A DNA stretch of 64,000 bases from NCBI RefSeq assembly GCF_012271765.1, contig NZ_VRKO01000016.1, positions 310,001 through 374,000 of the forward strand. The letters are read 5' to 3'. Within the stretch, counting starts at the first letter, position 1. Every line of letters starts with the position of its first letter. Below are positions 8,039 to 17,216 of this stretch, piece by piece. A program made the position numbers and the translations under genes. Under the pieces are notes generated by a model. That model worked only from the letters and a program-made list of their open reading frames with translations, ran no database searches and was not told the origin of the DNA. The stretch is from Erwinia rhapontici. GTDB taxonomy: Bacteria; Pseudomonadota; Gammaproteobacteria; Enterobacterales; Enterobacteriaceae.

Positions 8039-9067
8039 ATGAACTTTGAGCTGTTTAATCCTCAACACGCTGCGCCAGACACGGAAAAGGCTTTTACGCT
8101 GTTCCCGGCATTGAAAAAGTTTTATGCCTCGCTCGGCAAAACGCCGTTGATCCCGGTGCCAGGCCCTCAGGGGCACGCGACGATTCTGGCGAAATATGAA
8201 TTCAACAACCCTTTTGGTTCGGTAAAAGACCGGACCGCCTTCGGGCTGTTTTGTGATGCCATCAATCAACATGACTTTGCGCGTGGCGAACTGAAACTGC
8301 TGGATTCGTCCGGCGGCAATATGGCGAAGGCGCTGGCAAAACTGGGCAACATGTGTGGCATTGCCGTGCAGGTAGTGATCCCCGACTCCTCACCCGAGCA
8401 GCTGGTGGCGACGCTGAAGGGCGATAATGCGCAGGTGACGCTGGTGGACCGCAGTCAGTTTTTACTCGGCGTGATTGCCCGTAGCCAGCAAATTGCCCGT
8501 GATGATCCCAGCTGGACGCTACTCTCACAGCACCTCAATCTGGTGAATACCGCCGTGCATCAGCATCAGACCGGGGCTGAGATCCTCCATCAGTTGAACG
8601 GCACACGTGCCGATGGCTGGGTATCGGCAGTGGGAACCGGTGGCACCTTATCCGGCGTATATGCAGCACTGAGCCGCGATAATCCCCAGATTATCGCCTG
8701 GGGCTCCACGCCTGCAGAGTTACCTTATGGCACGCTGAATGCCCCTAACGGTGAGGCAAAGTTTGCCGGGGCAGGCGGCCTGGGGTTTGGCTTCCGCCAG
8801 CCGTTTATTACCCAACTGATGCCAAAAAATCTGCCGTTTAATGAAGTGACCTATCGTGAGGCACTGACGGCTATGTATGAATTCTGGCAGTTGACCGGCG
8901 TGAAAATTGGCGCATCCTCCGCCGCCAACTGGAAGACCGCGTGGAAACTGGCGCAGACGCTTGACCGCGGTCAGCAGGTGGTGACCCTGTTCGCTGACGC
9001 CGGAAGTGATGTGGAAAGAGAGAAAGGAGAAGCCTGGTTTAAACAGTCAGATATCGTGGTGGCATAA
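8039..9067 (+). CDS. PLP-dependent CysK/CBS-fold enzyme (SbnA-like role possible)
   Basis: Fold type II PLP enzyme, 342 aa. Lys63 in NPFGSVKDRTAF is the Schiff-base lysine; SSGGNMAKALA is the substrate/cofactor loop (CysK has SGNTG) and GTGGTLSGVY is the phosphate-binding loop. I start at ATG 8039 (AAGGAAG 5 bases upstream); GTG at 8036 is in frame. It is unlike housekeeping CysK: the substrate loop has SSGGN and the gene lies inside a biosynthetic operon. Known pathway members of this fold make beta-substituted alanines; SbnA joins phosphoserine and glutamate on the way to 2,3-diaminopropionate in staphyloferrin B. A similar amino-acid building block is inferred here. The usual partner SbnB is missing; the dehydrogenase at 13787 could replace it. 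Confidence 0.85.
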   Translation: MNFELFNPQHAAPDTEKAFTLFPALKKFYASLGKTPLIPVPGPQGHATILAKYEFNNPFGSVKDRTAFGLFCDAINQHDFARGELKLLDSSGGNMAKALAKLGNMCGIAVQVVIPDSSPEQLVATLKGDNAQVTLVDRSQFLLGVIARSQQIARDDPSWTLLSQHLNLVNTAVHQHQTGAEILHQLNGTRADGWVSAVGTGGTLSGVYAALSRDNPQIIAWGSTPAELPYGTLNAPNGEAKFAGAGGLGFGFRQPFITQLMPKNLPFNEVTYREALTAMYEFWQLTGVKIGASSAANWKTAWKLAQTLDRGQQVVTLFADAGSDVEREKGEAWFKQSDIVVA

Positions 9068-9095
9068 CCTCATTTTTAATTAAAGGGTCAAAAAC

Positions 9096-9650
9096 ATGGA
9101 AATTATTCAGGGCAATAATAATGTATTGTCAGAGCTGATTGCGCTCGCAAACTGGGTTCGCGCTGAAATTGAACAGGGTTCTTCGGTAACCGAGGTTGAG
9201 CATTCTCTGGCAGAAAATAAAGGCTACGCGAATGCTACGGTTATTTCCGTCGTGGAAATGGCAAATATTCATTTTAATGCGAAAACCAACAGTGGGCCGA
9301 CGGTGGGCGACGCGAATTCGCACGTCGACCATTTTATTGATGAGCGAGGTGACCCCGCAGGAACCATGACCGGCAGCGGGTGGAAAATTGCGGCGCTGGC
9401 CGATAACAGCGTGGTCTCTTATTATCATGAGACCGCCGAAACCCCTCAGGGACGTATTGAAACTTCAGGCATCTGGAACTCCAGTGCCATCTGGGCATCG
9501 CAGTGGCAGTCATTGCTGGCCGTAGGCGTAAGTGGCGATGTGATGGGGAAAGTGGGGGTACGTCAGCTTTATCAGGAAGTGCCCAGAGAGAAATATCGTA
9601 CGTTACTGGTGCTGGTGCCACTCGATCAAATTAAAACACTGACCCAATAA
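9096..9650 (+). CDS. Unrecognised cluster protein, possible small beta-barrel cyclase
   Basis: 184 aa, no signal peptide, no membrane segment; I do not recognise the family. The N-terminal ~55 residues look helical (SELIALANWVRAEIEQG). The rest alternates like a beta protein with several Gly turns: DERGDPAGTMTGSGWKI, ETPQGRIETSGIWNS, and a C-terminal strand RTLLVLVPL. The spacing of the turn motifs faintly recalls allene-oxide-cyclase/dirigent barrels, which also occur in metabolite clusters; this is a weak impression only. AAAGGG about 9 bases upstream. It sits between the PLP enzyme and the oxidase, in one operon, so a role in shaping or cyclising the product is plausible. Confidence 0.6.
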   Translation: MEIIQGNNNVLSELIALANWVRAEIEQGSSVTEVEHSLAENKGYANATVISVVEMANIHFNAKTNSGPTVGDANSHVDHFIDERGDPAGTMTGSGWKIAALADNSVVSYYHETAETPQGRIETSGIWNSSAIWASQWQSLLAVGVSGDVMGKVGVRQLYQEVPREKYRTLLVLVPLDQIKTLTQ

Positions 9651-9691
9651 TTTTATATTCAAGAACAGATAAACACTCTTAAGGGGTAGGT

Positions 9692-10867
9692 ATGCACACG
9701 TCTGAAGAATGGGATGTTGTTATTATCGGTGCGGGTCCGATTGGTTTATCCACGGCCTGGAATTACGCCAGAGAGAATAAACAGCATAAGGTGTTAGTCT
9801 TAGATAAATATGGTCTGATGACGCAACTTGCCGGCACGAGTGGTGAAGAACGCCACTGGCGTTTGCAATATTCAGAAATTGATATTTTCCGCTTAACGCT
9901 GGAAGCCGATAAATTATGGCAGGCGCTGGAAAAAAACGCTGACCGGAAACTGATCCATCGTACCGGCAGTCTGTGGTTTGGCGATGCGGATGTCTGGACG
10001 AATGAAGGACAGATCACGCAGACAATGAAATCGATGGATGAGATGGCGTTGCCCTATGAGCGTCTGAGCATCCGCGCCATTGAGCAGCGTTTCGGCTTCA
10101 CCCATTTTGACGCTAACTATGAAGGTTTTTTACAGCGTGACGGCGGCGTTATTGATGTTAAGGGCACGCTCTCCACGCTGTATGCGTTGGCCAGCGAACT
10201 GAATGTCAGCTTTGCTTTCGGCCAGGAAGTGGTGGCACTGGAGCCGGACAGCACGGGCGTCACTGTGATTGGCGCAGAACAGCGTTTCCGGGCGCGTAAG
10301 GTGCTGGTGGCCAGTGGTCCGGGAAGTAAAAAACTGGTGGGGCAGTTGGATATCGATCTGGCGCTGTCGACCTATGAGATGGCCTGTATCAGCATGCTGC
10401 GCAGCGAGCGCACCACGGCGAATGATCCATTCTGGTTCGCTTTTCAGCAGCCGGTTGCCAGTGACAGTAATCTGTTTTACGGCTTTCCCCCCAATCCCTG
10501 GTCGGTTAACGGTTTTGACCGCCTCGGCACCGATTTTGAAGTCGACCCGCTCAGTGACACGCATGGCCCGAGCTATCGTGCCAACCCGCTGCACGTCGAA
10601 CGTGCACTGGAGTTCGCCCAGCGTCACATGCCGTTCCTCGCCCCCGACCGTGAACATTACGCCAGCAGCTGCCTGGCCGTGCTACCCACCGATCCCCAGC
10701 GGCAGTTCTACCTGGATAGCGCCCGCGGCCGCTGCCACGGCGGCGAGAACGTGGTGGTGTCTGCGGGGGGATGGGCATTCAAATTTACGCCACTGATGGG
10801 GCAGATCTGCGCGGACTTGTTAAGTGATAAATCGCCCCGCTGGGATATCAGCGCATTACGTTTTTGA
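9692..10867 (+). CDS. MSOX-family FAD amine oxidase (NikD/sarcosine-oxidase-like)
   Basis: Flavin oxidase, 391 aa, that should oxidise a C-N bond of a cyclic or N-substituted amino acid. N-terminal dinucleotide fold VVIIGAGPIGLSTAW, then a His/Arg-rich loop SGEERHWRLQYSE as in monomeric sarcosine oxidase. Cys327 (ASSCLAVLPTD) matches the position of the covalent FAD cysteine, and Lys364 (WAFKFTP) the oxygen-activating lysine. NikD, a family member, turns piperideine-2-carboxylate into picolinate for nikkomycin. That precedent, with an unusual aryl ligase in the same operon, suggests that a heteroaromatic acid may be the starter unit. Ribosome site AAGGGG. It stops 14 bases before the PKS start. 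Confidence 0.85.
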   Translation: MHTSEEWDVVIIGAGPIGLSTAWNYARENKQHKVLVLDKYGLMTQLAGTSGEERHWRLQYSEIDIFRLTLEADKLWQALEKNADRKLIHRTGSLWFGDADVWTNEGQITQTMKSMDEMALPYERLSIRAIEQRFGFTHFDANYEGFLQRDGGVIDVKGTLSTLYALASELNVSFAFGQEVVALEPDSTGVTVIGAEQRFRARKVLVASGPGSKKLVGQLDIDLALSTYEMACISMLRSERTTANDPFWFAFQQPVASDSNLFYGFPPNPWSVNGFDRLGTDFEVDPLSDTHGPSYRANPLHVERALEFAQRHMPFLAPDREHYASSCLAVLPTDPQRQFYLDSARGRCHGGENVVVSAGGWAFKFTPLMGQICADLLSDKSPRWDISALRF

Positions 10868-10881
10868 CTGAGGAGAGCAGT

Positions 10882-13773
10882 ATGCAACAGCAACACTGCA
10901 CGCATCAGAAGATTGCGCTGGTGGGGATGGCCTGCCGTTTTCCCGGCGCCAGTGATATCGAGACATGGTGGCACCATCTGGTCAACGGCGTTGAATCTCT
11001 GATCACGTTGGAAGACGGCCCGCAAGACGATCCGACCTGGGTGGGGGTTGCTGCGCCGCTGGCGCAGGATATCGCGCGCTTTGATGCCGGATTTTTTGGT
11101 CTCAGTGCGCGTGAAGCCGCGCTGATGGATCCGCAGCACCGTCTGTTCCTTGAGTGTGCCTGGCACGCACTGGAAGATGCCGGCATTGTGCCTGGCGCAC
11201 TGCCTGATGCTGCTCTGTTTGCGGGCTGCAGCAGTTCAGACTATTTACGGCAGAACAGCGGCGCGCAGCGCTTTGCCAGCCTGGCACCCTCGGCATTCGA
11301 GCAGCAGATCACCAACGATAAAGATTATCTCAGCACGCGTGTGGCCTGGCACCTGGGCATAGGGGGGCCTGTCGTGAATGTTCAGGCCGCCTGTGCCACG
11401 TCTCTGGTCGCTGTCTGTGAGGCGGTCTATGCCCTGCGCAGCGGGCGTTGCAATCTGGCGCTTGCCGGAGCCTGCACGTTGCGCATTCCTCAACTCGAAG
11501 GCTATTTCAGCCAGCAGGGCATGATCTTCGCCACGGATGGGCATTGTCGGCCATTTTCGGCGGATGCCAGCGGGACAGTGTTTGGCAGCGGTGTGGGCGT
11601 GGTGGTGATGAAACGTCTGGAGGACGCGCTGGCCGCCGGGGACGAGGTGATCGCCGTGATAGACGGCGTGGCGATGAACAATGACGGGGCTGAAAAAGTC
11701 AGTTTTACCACTACCAGCCTTGCGGGGCAGCAACGCCTGTTGCGCCTGGCCTTGCAGGATGCGCAGCGGCATCCGGAGGATTTCCGTGCGATAGAAGCCC
11801 ACGGTACGGGCACGCTGGCGGGTGACCCGATCGAGTTTTCCGCGCTTAACAGCGTGTTCAGGGAATTTACCGGGCGTGAAGGTTTCTGCGCGCTGGGGGC
11901 GGTAAAGGCCAATGTCGGGCATCTGGAAACGGCGGCTGGGATGGCGGGACTGATCAAAGCTGCACTGCAAATCAAACACGGCTGGCTAACACCGCAAATC
12001 AATTTCACCCGTGCCAATCCGGCCTTCGACCTGCGCCACAGTCCATTTCGCGTGCTGACACGTGCAGAACGCTGGCAGGCTGACGATCCCCGCCGTGCAA
12101 TTGGTGTCAGTGCCTTTGGTATCGGTGGCAGCAACGCGCACGTGGTGTTAAGCCGACCTGAGGTTGCCGCAGCCGCATCTGACACCCGGTCTTCTTCGCT
12201 GGCTGACAGCGTGGTGCCGATCTCTGCCCGTTCTGAACAGGCCTGGCACCAGCTGGCAAAGCAGTATCGTCAGCGTGCGGCGGGTGAGCCGTTATCCGCG
12301 CTGGCCTGGAGTGCGCAGACCCGCAGGCAGGCCATGCGCTTTCGCGGCACGCTGGGGCCAGATGAAGAGGGAAAACTGGTGGTGAAAGAGGGCGTGACCG
12401 ACAGCGGTAAAGGGCGACTGAGCGTGATATTCCAGTTTCCAGGGCAGGGCAGCCAGTTTATCGGTATGGCGCGAGAGCTGATGGCCAATGACAGCACCTT
12501 TCAGCGTCTGATGGAGGAGAAAATCGCACTGCTGCGTGATCAACTGGCGCTGGATATTGCTCTGCTGTTTAGCCCGCAGGGCAACAGCGCGATGCTGAAC
12601 AATACGGCACTGACCCAGCCGACACTGGTGGCTGTGGAAATATCTCTCGCCGAACTGCTGATGCATTACGGCGTGGTCCCCGACCGGGTGATCGGCCACA
12701 GCGTCGGGGAGATCGCTGCGGCCTGGGCTGCGGGCGCCTTCTCCATTGAGCAGGCGCTGATCTTTGCTGCGCAGCGCGGCAGATTGATGGCCTCACTGGA
12801 AGGGGGGGCGATGCTGGCGGTGGAACTCAGCGACAGTGGCTGCCAGCCCTGGCTTGGACGCGGTGTTGCGCTGGCGGCGGTCAATGGCGAAAACAGCTGT
12901 GTACTGTCGGGCAATGTGGCCGTGTTGGCCGACTGCGAGCAACGCCTGCGCAGGGAAGGCATTCGCTGTAAAGCCCTCAGTGTTTCCCACGCTTTCCATT
13001 CGGCGATGATGGAACCGATCCTCAACGACTTGCGTCACGTTGTGCCCCCCGTCACTGTGCCGCACCAGGGCGTGCGCTACTACTCCGCGCTGCTGGCGCA
13101 GGAGGTCGGTGACTTGCGTCAGCTGGATGCCGACTACTGGTGTCGCCATGCCCGCGAGGCGGTGCGCTATCACCAGGCGCTGCAACAGATCCCCGAACGT
13201 GGGCGAACGCTGTTTATCGAAGTGGGGCCAGGATCGACGCTGACCGCCCTGGTCGCGCAGTTACGACAGCAGGGTGGGAAAACCTCCACGGTGCGCACAC
13301 TGCGTCGCCGCGATGATGCACTCAGCGAATGTGCTCTGTGGGTACAGGCGCTGCAAAAAATCTGGCGTGCCGGGGTGGATATCTGCTGGTCACGGCTGTG
13401 GACGTCACCGCCCGGCCACGTGGCATTGCCGCTGTATCCTTTTGAACCGCATTTTTGGTGGATGGGTGACCGCGAGTTGCCCGCCAGCCCGCAGCCCGCT
13501 GGCGCCGGTGAGGAGGCAGAAGAACATGATGCGCTAATGGCCCGTATCCGCCTGCTGTGGCTGGAAATTACCGGGGCGCTACCTGCGTCGGGATATCAGG
13601 ATTTTTATGATTCCGGTGGGCAATCACTGATGGCACTGCGCCTGATGGCGCGGCTGGAACAGGAATTTAGCGTGGCCATCAGTATGGCCGATTTTTTACA
13701 GCAGCCAACCCCGTTGGGGATTCGCCACTGTTTGCTGAAGTCTGGCGTTGTTGAGCAACATCTCACTCATTAA
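10882..13773 (+). CDS. Single-module polyketide synthase, KS-AT-ACP
   Basis: 963 aa modular PKS that should add one malonate to a carrier-bound starter. Ketosynthase, about residues 10-425: active-site Cys171 (AACATSL), His307 (EAHGTGT), His347 (VGHLETAAG), all present. Acyltransferase, about 520-810: nucleophile Ser607 in GHSVGE and the HAFH motif (703-706), the usual sign of malonyl-CoA. Carrier domain at the end: Ser915 in DSGGQSLMAL. There is no ketoreductase, dehydratase, methyltransferase or thioesterase, so the product would stay a beta-keto thioester. I use ATG 10882 (AGGAGAG upstream) over TTG 10864. The gene lies directly after the oxidase and before the dehydrogenase. Confidence 0.93.
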   Translation: MQQQHCTHQKIALVGMACRFPGASDIETWWHHLVNGVESLITLEDGPQDDPTWVGVAAPLAQDIARFDAGFFGLSAREAALMDPQHRLFLECAWHALEDAGIVPGALPDAALFAGCSSSDYLRQNSGAQRFASLAPSAFEQQITNDKDYLSTRVAWHLGIGGPVVNVQAACATSLVAVCEAVYALRSGRCNLALAGACTLRIPQLEGYFSQQGMIFATDGHCRPFSADASGTVFGSGVGVVVMKRLEDALAAGDEVIAVIDGVAMNNDGAEKVSFTTTSLAGQQRLLRLALQDAQRHPEDFRAIEAHGTGTLAGDPIEFSALNSVFREFTGREGFCALGAVKANVGHLETAAGMAGLIKAALQIKHGWLTPQINFTRANPAFDLRHSPFRVLTRAERWQADDPRRAIGVSAFGIGGSNAHVVLSRPEVAAAASDTRSSSLADSVVPISARSEQAWHQLAKQYRQRAAGEPLSALAWSAQTRRQAMRFRGTLGPDEEGKLVVKEGVTDSGKGRLSVIFQFPGQGSQFIGMARELMANDSTFQRLMEEKIALLRDQLALDIALLFSPQGNSAMLNNTALTQPTLVAVEISLAELLMHYGVVPDRVIGHSVGEIAAAWAAGAFSIEQALIFAAQRGRLMASLEGGAMLAVELSDSGCQPWLGRGVALAAVNGENSCVLSGNVAVLADCEQRLRREGIRCKALSVSHAFHSAMMEPILNDLRHVVPPVTVPHQGVRYYSALLAQEVGDLRQLDADYWCRHAREAVRYHQALQQIPERGRTLFIEVGPGSTLTALVAQLRQQGGKTSTVRTLRRRDDALSECALWVQALQKIWRAGVDICWSRLWTSPPGHVALPLYPFEPHFWWMGDRELPASPQPAGAGEEAEEHDALMARIRLLWLEITGALPASGYQDFYDSGGQSLMALRLMARLEQEFSVAISMADFLQQPTPLGIRHCLLKSGVVEQHLTH

Positions 13774-13786
13774 CAGGATGAAAATC

Positions 13787-14821
13787 ATGTGCGCATTGAA
13801 TGCAACACTGAACGATAAACAGTATCAGATTGAAACCGTGCAGTTTGACAGCGAGACGTCCTTTACTCTGGCCTGCTCACCACAAATCAAGCTCCTTCCC
13901 GCCAACGGCGGCATTCGCTGGCGTCAATATGGCTCGCGTCAGCAGCAGGAGAGTGAGGCTGTGATGCTGGCACAAAGTATGTCACTCAAGCATGGTTTGT
14001 ATAACACCGGCTTCAGCGGCGGCAAAATTGTGGTCAACAGCCCGCATCTGCCCGCCCAGCAACCGGAGGTGATGGCGGCGATTGGCGAGCTGCTGAATCG
14101 CTATAATGGCACCATGTTTACCGGCTGTGACATTAACACCAGTAACCAGGATATGGATTATCTGCGGCGTTTTACCCCCTGGATCCTCAATGCGATGGAC
14201 AGCCCACAGATTGATACGTCGATTGCCACCGGCTACGGCGTGTGGAGCTCGATTCATAAAGTGATCATGCTGCGTCTGTCTGATGTTGCGCATCCGCTGG
14301 TGGCGATCCACGGTATGGGCAAAGTGGGTTCTGAAGTGGCCAGGCAGTGCCTGCAACAGGGGTGCGAGGTGGTGGGATATGACATTAACCCACGCGCGGT
14401 TTTCCCTGAAGGCGTGCGCCGGGTTAACGAAGCGCAGCTATTCGAGTTGCGCAGTCATATCCTGTGTATCGCGTCACTGTCCGGCATTTTAACCCAGGAT
14501 AACGTTACGCAGTTAGCCTGCGGATGGGTGGTCAGCAGCGCCAACTCACCGTTTAACAGCCAACTGGCGGAAGATGTGCTGATTGCGCGCGGGATTCATT
14601 ATCTGCCCGACTATGTCAGCAATGCGGGGGCGGTGATTTGTGACAGTATCGAAATGGCCTTTACCGAGCGCTACAACCAAATGAGCCAGGATCAGGTGAA
14701 TGCCTATGTTTATTCGGTGATTGGGGCGAAAACGGAAGAGTTATTACGGCGTGCAACGCTGCTGGATTGTGAAGTGGGCAGGTTATTGCAGCCGGTAAAA
14801 TCCGCGCTGATGGTGGCCTGA
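13787..14821 (+). CDS. Leu/Phe/Glu dehydrogenase-fold NAD(P) enzyme
   Basis: 344 aa member of the amino-acid dehydrogenase superfamily, which interconverts amino and keto acids with NAD(P)H. It has GGIRWRQYGSRQQQES and MSLK (substrate lysine), then GFSGGK (catalytic lysine), GCDINTSNQDMDYL in the place of the catalytic Asp, and the Rossmann loop AIHGMGKVGSEVA. ATG 13787 follows AGGATG at 8 bases; ATG 13778 is too close to a ribosome site. Last gene of the biosynthetic operon. It could reduce an imine, as SbnB does in diaminopropionate synthesis, or deaminate a precursor for the oxidase. It is divergent from housekeeping enzymes, so its substrate should not be assumed. Confidence 0.85.
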   Translation: MCALNATLNDKQYQIETVQFDSETSFTLACSPQIKLLPANGGIRWRQYGSRQQQESEAVMLAQSMSLKHGLYNTGFSGGKIVVNSPHLPAQQPEVMAAIGELLNRYNGTMFTGCDINTSNQDMDYLRRFTPWILNAMDSPQIDTSIATGYGVWSSIHKVIMLRLSDVAHPLVAIHGMGKVGSEVARQCLQQGCEVVGYDINPRAVFPEGVRRVNEAQLFELRSHILCIASLSGILTQDNVTQLACGWVVSSANSPFNSQLAEDVLIARGIHYLPDYVSNAGAVICDSIEMAFTERYNQMSQDQVNAYVYSVIGAKTEELLRRATLLDCEVGRLLQPVKSALMVA

Positions 14822-14826
14822 TACAC

Positions 14827-14856
14827 GGGGGATGGCACCTGCCATCCCCTTTTTTT
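14827..14856 (+). terminator. Rho-independent terminator of the biosynthetic operon
   Basis: GGGGATGGCA and TGCCATCCCC form a perfect 10-bp stem with a 2-3 base loop, followed by seven T residues. It ends transcription 6 bases after the dehydrogenase stop. The T run touches the stop codon of the convergent receptor gene. Confidence 0.9.
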
Positions 14857-17098
14857 ACCAGCGATAATCCACGCTGGCCGTGACGCTGCGATCCTGACCG
14901 ACGAAGCAATACATCGCCGAGGTGCAGCTGGCCACATACTGTTGGTTTGTCAGATTGCTGACATTCACGGCCAACGTGGTGCCTTTTAGCTGTGGCGTTA
15001 ACTGCCCTAAATCATAGCTTACCGCCATATCCACCAGCGTGGTGGCCGGGACTTTGAAGGTATTGGCGGGGTCGCCGTAGCTGGTGCCGAGATAACGCAC
15101 GCCGCTGCCCAGCTGTAAGCCCGCCAGCTCTCCCGCATCAAAGCGATAGTCAAGCCAGGCGGCGGCGCTGTTGGCCGGTACCTGCGTCAGGGTGTTGCCC
15201 TGATTTTTCGTATCCCTGGTCAACGTATTATCCAGCCAGGTGTAGCTGGCGATCAGGTTCAGGTTGTGCACAATTTCAGTGGTCGCCTGTAAATCAAGCC
15301 CGCGCGTGCGCGCCTCACCGGCCTGGGTATTGAAGCCCAGATGCTCGGCATCGCTGGTTTTCACATTGGACTGGGTCAGCTGGAAGAGGGCGGCACTGAG
15401 TAATGTTTTCGACCCTTGCGGGTGGTACTTAATGCCGATTTCGCTCTGCTTCGTTTCCACGGGCAGGAAGGTTTTACCATCATAGCCACTGCCCAGCAGC
15501 GGGTCGAATGAGGTCGCGTAGCTGATGTAAGGTGCCAGCCCGATATCGAACTGATAGCTTAACCCGGCGCGCCCACTCCACTGGGTATCTTCTTGGCGGC
15601 TTTTCACCGTCACCGGAGAGTAGCTGTTGGTTTCATGGTCGGTATTCGACCAGTCATGGCGGCCACTCAGCGTCAGGCGCCAGCGGTTCCAGGCCATCTG
15701 ATCCTGCACATAGACGCCGGTACGGTTAAATGTCTGTTTCTCTTTCCAGGGGGCGGCCCGGCTGGCGGTGAAATCAGGATTGAGATCCGGTCGGTAGTCA
15801 GAACTGTACGGGTCAATCAGCACCGGACCGACACTGTATAGCTCGTTCTTCAGACTACCGGTGGAAAAATCGATGCCGGCCAGCAGCGTATGACGGGTGG
15901 GGCCAGCGTCCACATCGCCACTGATATGGTTATCCATCGAGAACGTGCTGACTCTGGCCGGGGTCAGCTCATCGTAAGCTTTGAGCCAGGGGCGATCGTT
16001 GACGAGCTGATACCCGTAAACCACGCCGCGCTGAATATCTGAATGGACATTCATATAACGCGCATTGCTGTTGAAACGCCAGCCATTATCAAACTGATAT
16101 TCAAATAGCGAGGTCAGTGAATCCTGACGGCGGGTGGAGTGGGAAAAATGGCCATCAGTGTAGTTTTTATGCCGGTCAATTTGCTGATAAGGGCTGTTAT
16201 TCAGCCCCAGGACGGCCGCAGGCAAACTGTTGTAGTCGGGAATATCCGGTTCCCAGGAATACGTCGCCAGCACGGTCCAGCTGGCATTATCACTCGGGCG
16301 CCAGGTCAGGGAAGGGGCGAGATAGAGGCGGCGGTGACGGCTATCTTCAATTTGCCCCTGGCTGTCCAGGCCACTGGCGGTAAAACGATACAACAGACTG
16401 TTATCGTCATTGACTGCGCCGGTGGAATCAATGCCGAACTGCTTACGGTTGAAGCTGCCGTATTGCAGGCTGACCTCGTGTGAGGCGATATCCTGGGGCT
16501 TGCGGCTGACCTGATTGACAATACCGCCGCCCGTCCCCTGGCCGTAGAGGGTCGATGCGGGGCCGCGCAGCACTTCGATCCGTTCAAGGGACCAGGGATC
16601 GACCTGCGGCAGCCAGCTGCCCGGGTTGCTGATGATGCGTAAACCATCCAGATAGTAATCGGCATCGACGCCGCGAATCCGGGTCATATCCAGATAATCA
16701 CCAAAGCCACCATATCGTTCACTGGTGGCGCCAGCCGTGTAGCGCAATGCGGCACTGCTGGATGACGGGCGCGTCAGGTCCATCTGCGAACGGGTGATCA
16801 CCGAGACGGACTGGGGCGTTTCCAGGATAGAGGTGCGGGTTTTGCTGGCGACGGCCGATTCTTCCGCCACATAGCCGTTTTCCTCTCCCTCAGTTTGCAC
16901 CGGCACACTGGCACTCACCGTCATCGGGGATTGTTCTGTGGTCGCGTCCTCTTTTTTCTCACCTGACGGATTTTCTGCGGCGTTAGCGGGCGCAGTGAGG
17001 CAAAGAGAAAGCATCAATGACAGGGAAAAGCCGCTTAACACCAACGGCGGACAGGGTAGAGAGCGAATGTGTGCAGCAGCAGATTGTTTCGTCAGCAT
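14855..17098 (-). CDS. TonB-dependent siderophore receptor
   Basis: Outer-membrane gated channel, 747 aa. N-terminal signal peptide (LSLMLSLCLTAPANA, cleavage before AENPSG), a TonB-box-like SPMTVSAS, then the plug domain with SVSVITRSQM, TRIRGVDADYYLDGLR and VLRGPASTLYGQGTGGGIVNQ, all typical of FpvA/FhuA-type siderophore receptors. The 22-strand barrel follows and ends with DYRW, an aromatic C-terminus needed for outer-membrane insertion. ATG 17098 has AAGGACG upstream. It is divergent from the binding-protein gene and shares a control region with operator C and a Fur-box-like site. Cargo inferred to be the metal complex of the cluster's product. Confidence 0.95.
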   Translation of the reverse strand: MLTKQSAAAHIRSLPCPPLVLSGFSLSLMLSLCLTAPANAAENPSGEKKEDATTEQSPMTVSASVPVQTEGEENGYVAEESAVASKTRTSILETPQSVSVITRSQMDLTRPSSSSAALRYTAGATSERYGGFGDYLDMTRIRGVDADYYLDGLRIISNPGSWLPQVDPWSLERIEVLRGPASTLYGQGTGGGIVNQVSRKPQDIASHEVSLQYGSFNRKQFGIDSTGAVNDDNSLLYRFTASGLDSQGQIEDSRHRRLYLAPSLTWRPSDNASWTVLATYSWEPDIPDYNSLPAAVLGLNNSPYQQIDRHKNYTDGHFSHSTRRQDSLTSLFEYQFDNGWRFNSNARYMNVHSDIQRGVVYGYQLVNDRPWLKAYDELTPARVSTFSMDNHISGDVDAGPTRHTLLAGIDFSTGSLKNELYSVGPVLIDPYSSDYRPDLNPDFTASRAAPWKEKQTFNRTGVYVQDQMAWNRWRLTLSGRHDWSNTDHETNSYSPVTVKSRQEDTQWSGRAGLSYQFDIGLAPYISYATSFDPLLGSGYDGKTFLPVETKQSEIGIKYHPQGSKTLLSAALFQLTQSNVKTSDAEHLGFNTQAGEARTRGLDLQATTEIVHNLNLIASYTWLDNTLTRDTKNQGNTLTQVPANSAAAWLDYRFDAGELAGLQLGSGVRYLGTSYGDPANTFKVPATTLVDMAVSYDLGQLTPQLKGTTLAVNVSNLTNQQYVASCTSAMYCFVGQDRSVTASVDYRW

Positions 17099-17216
17099 GT
17101 ACGTCCTTATGATCCTGGTAGAAGTTCAGAGTGGAGTGGTCTGTGCACACAGTGCTCATTTCAAGTTATTGAAATAAAATGTTTTAAGCGTATTTTTCAC
17201 AATTCATAAATGCGAA

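Noticed and set aside
8039..9067. Housekeeping cysteine synthase CysK
   Set aside because: The substrate loop and context differ from CysK, and the gene lies inside a biosynthetic operon with a cluster operator.
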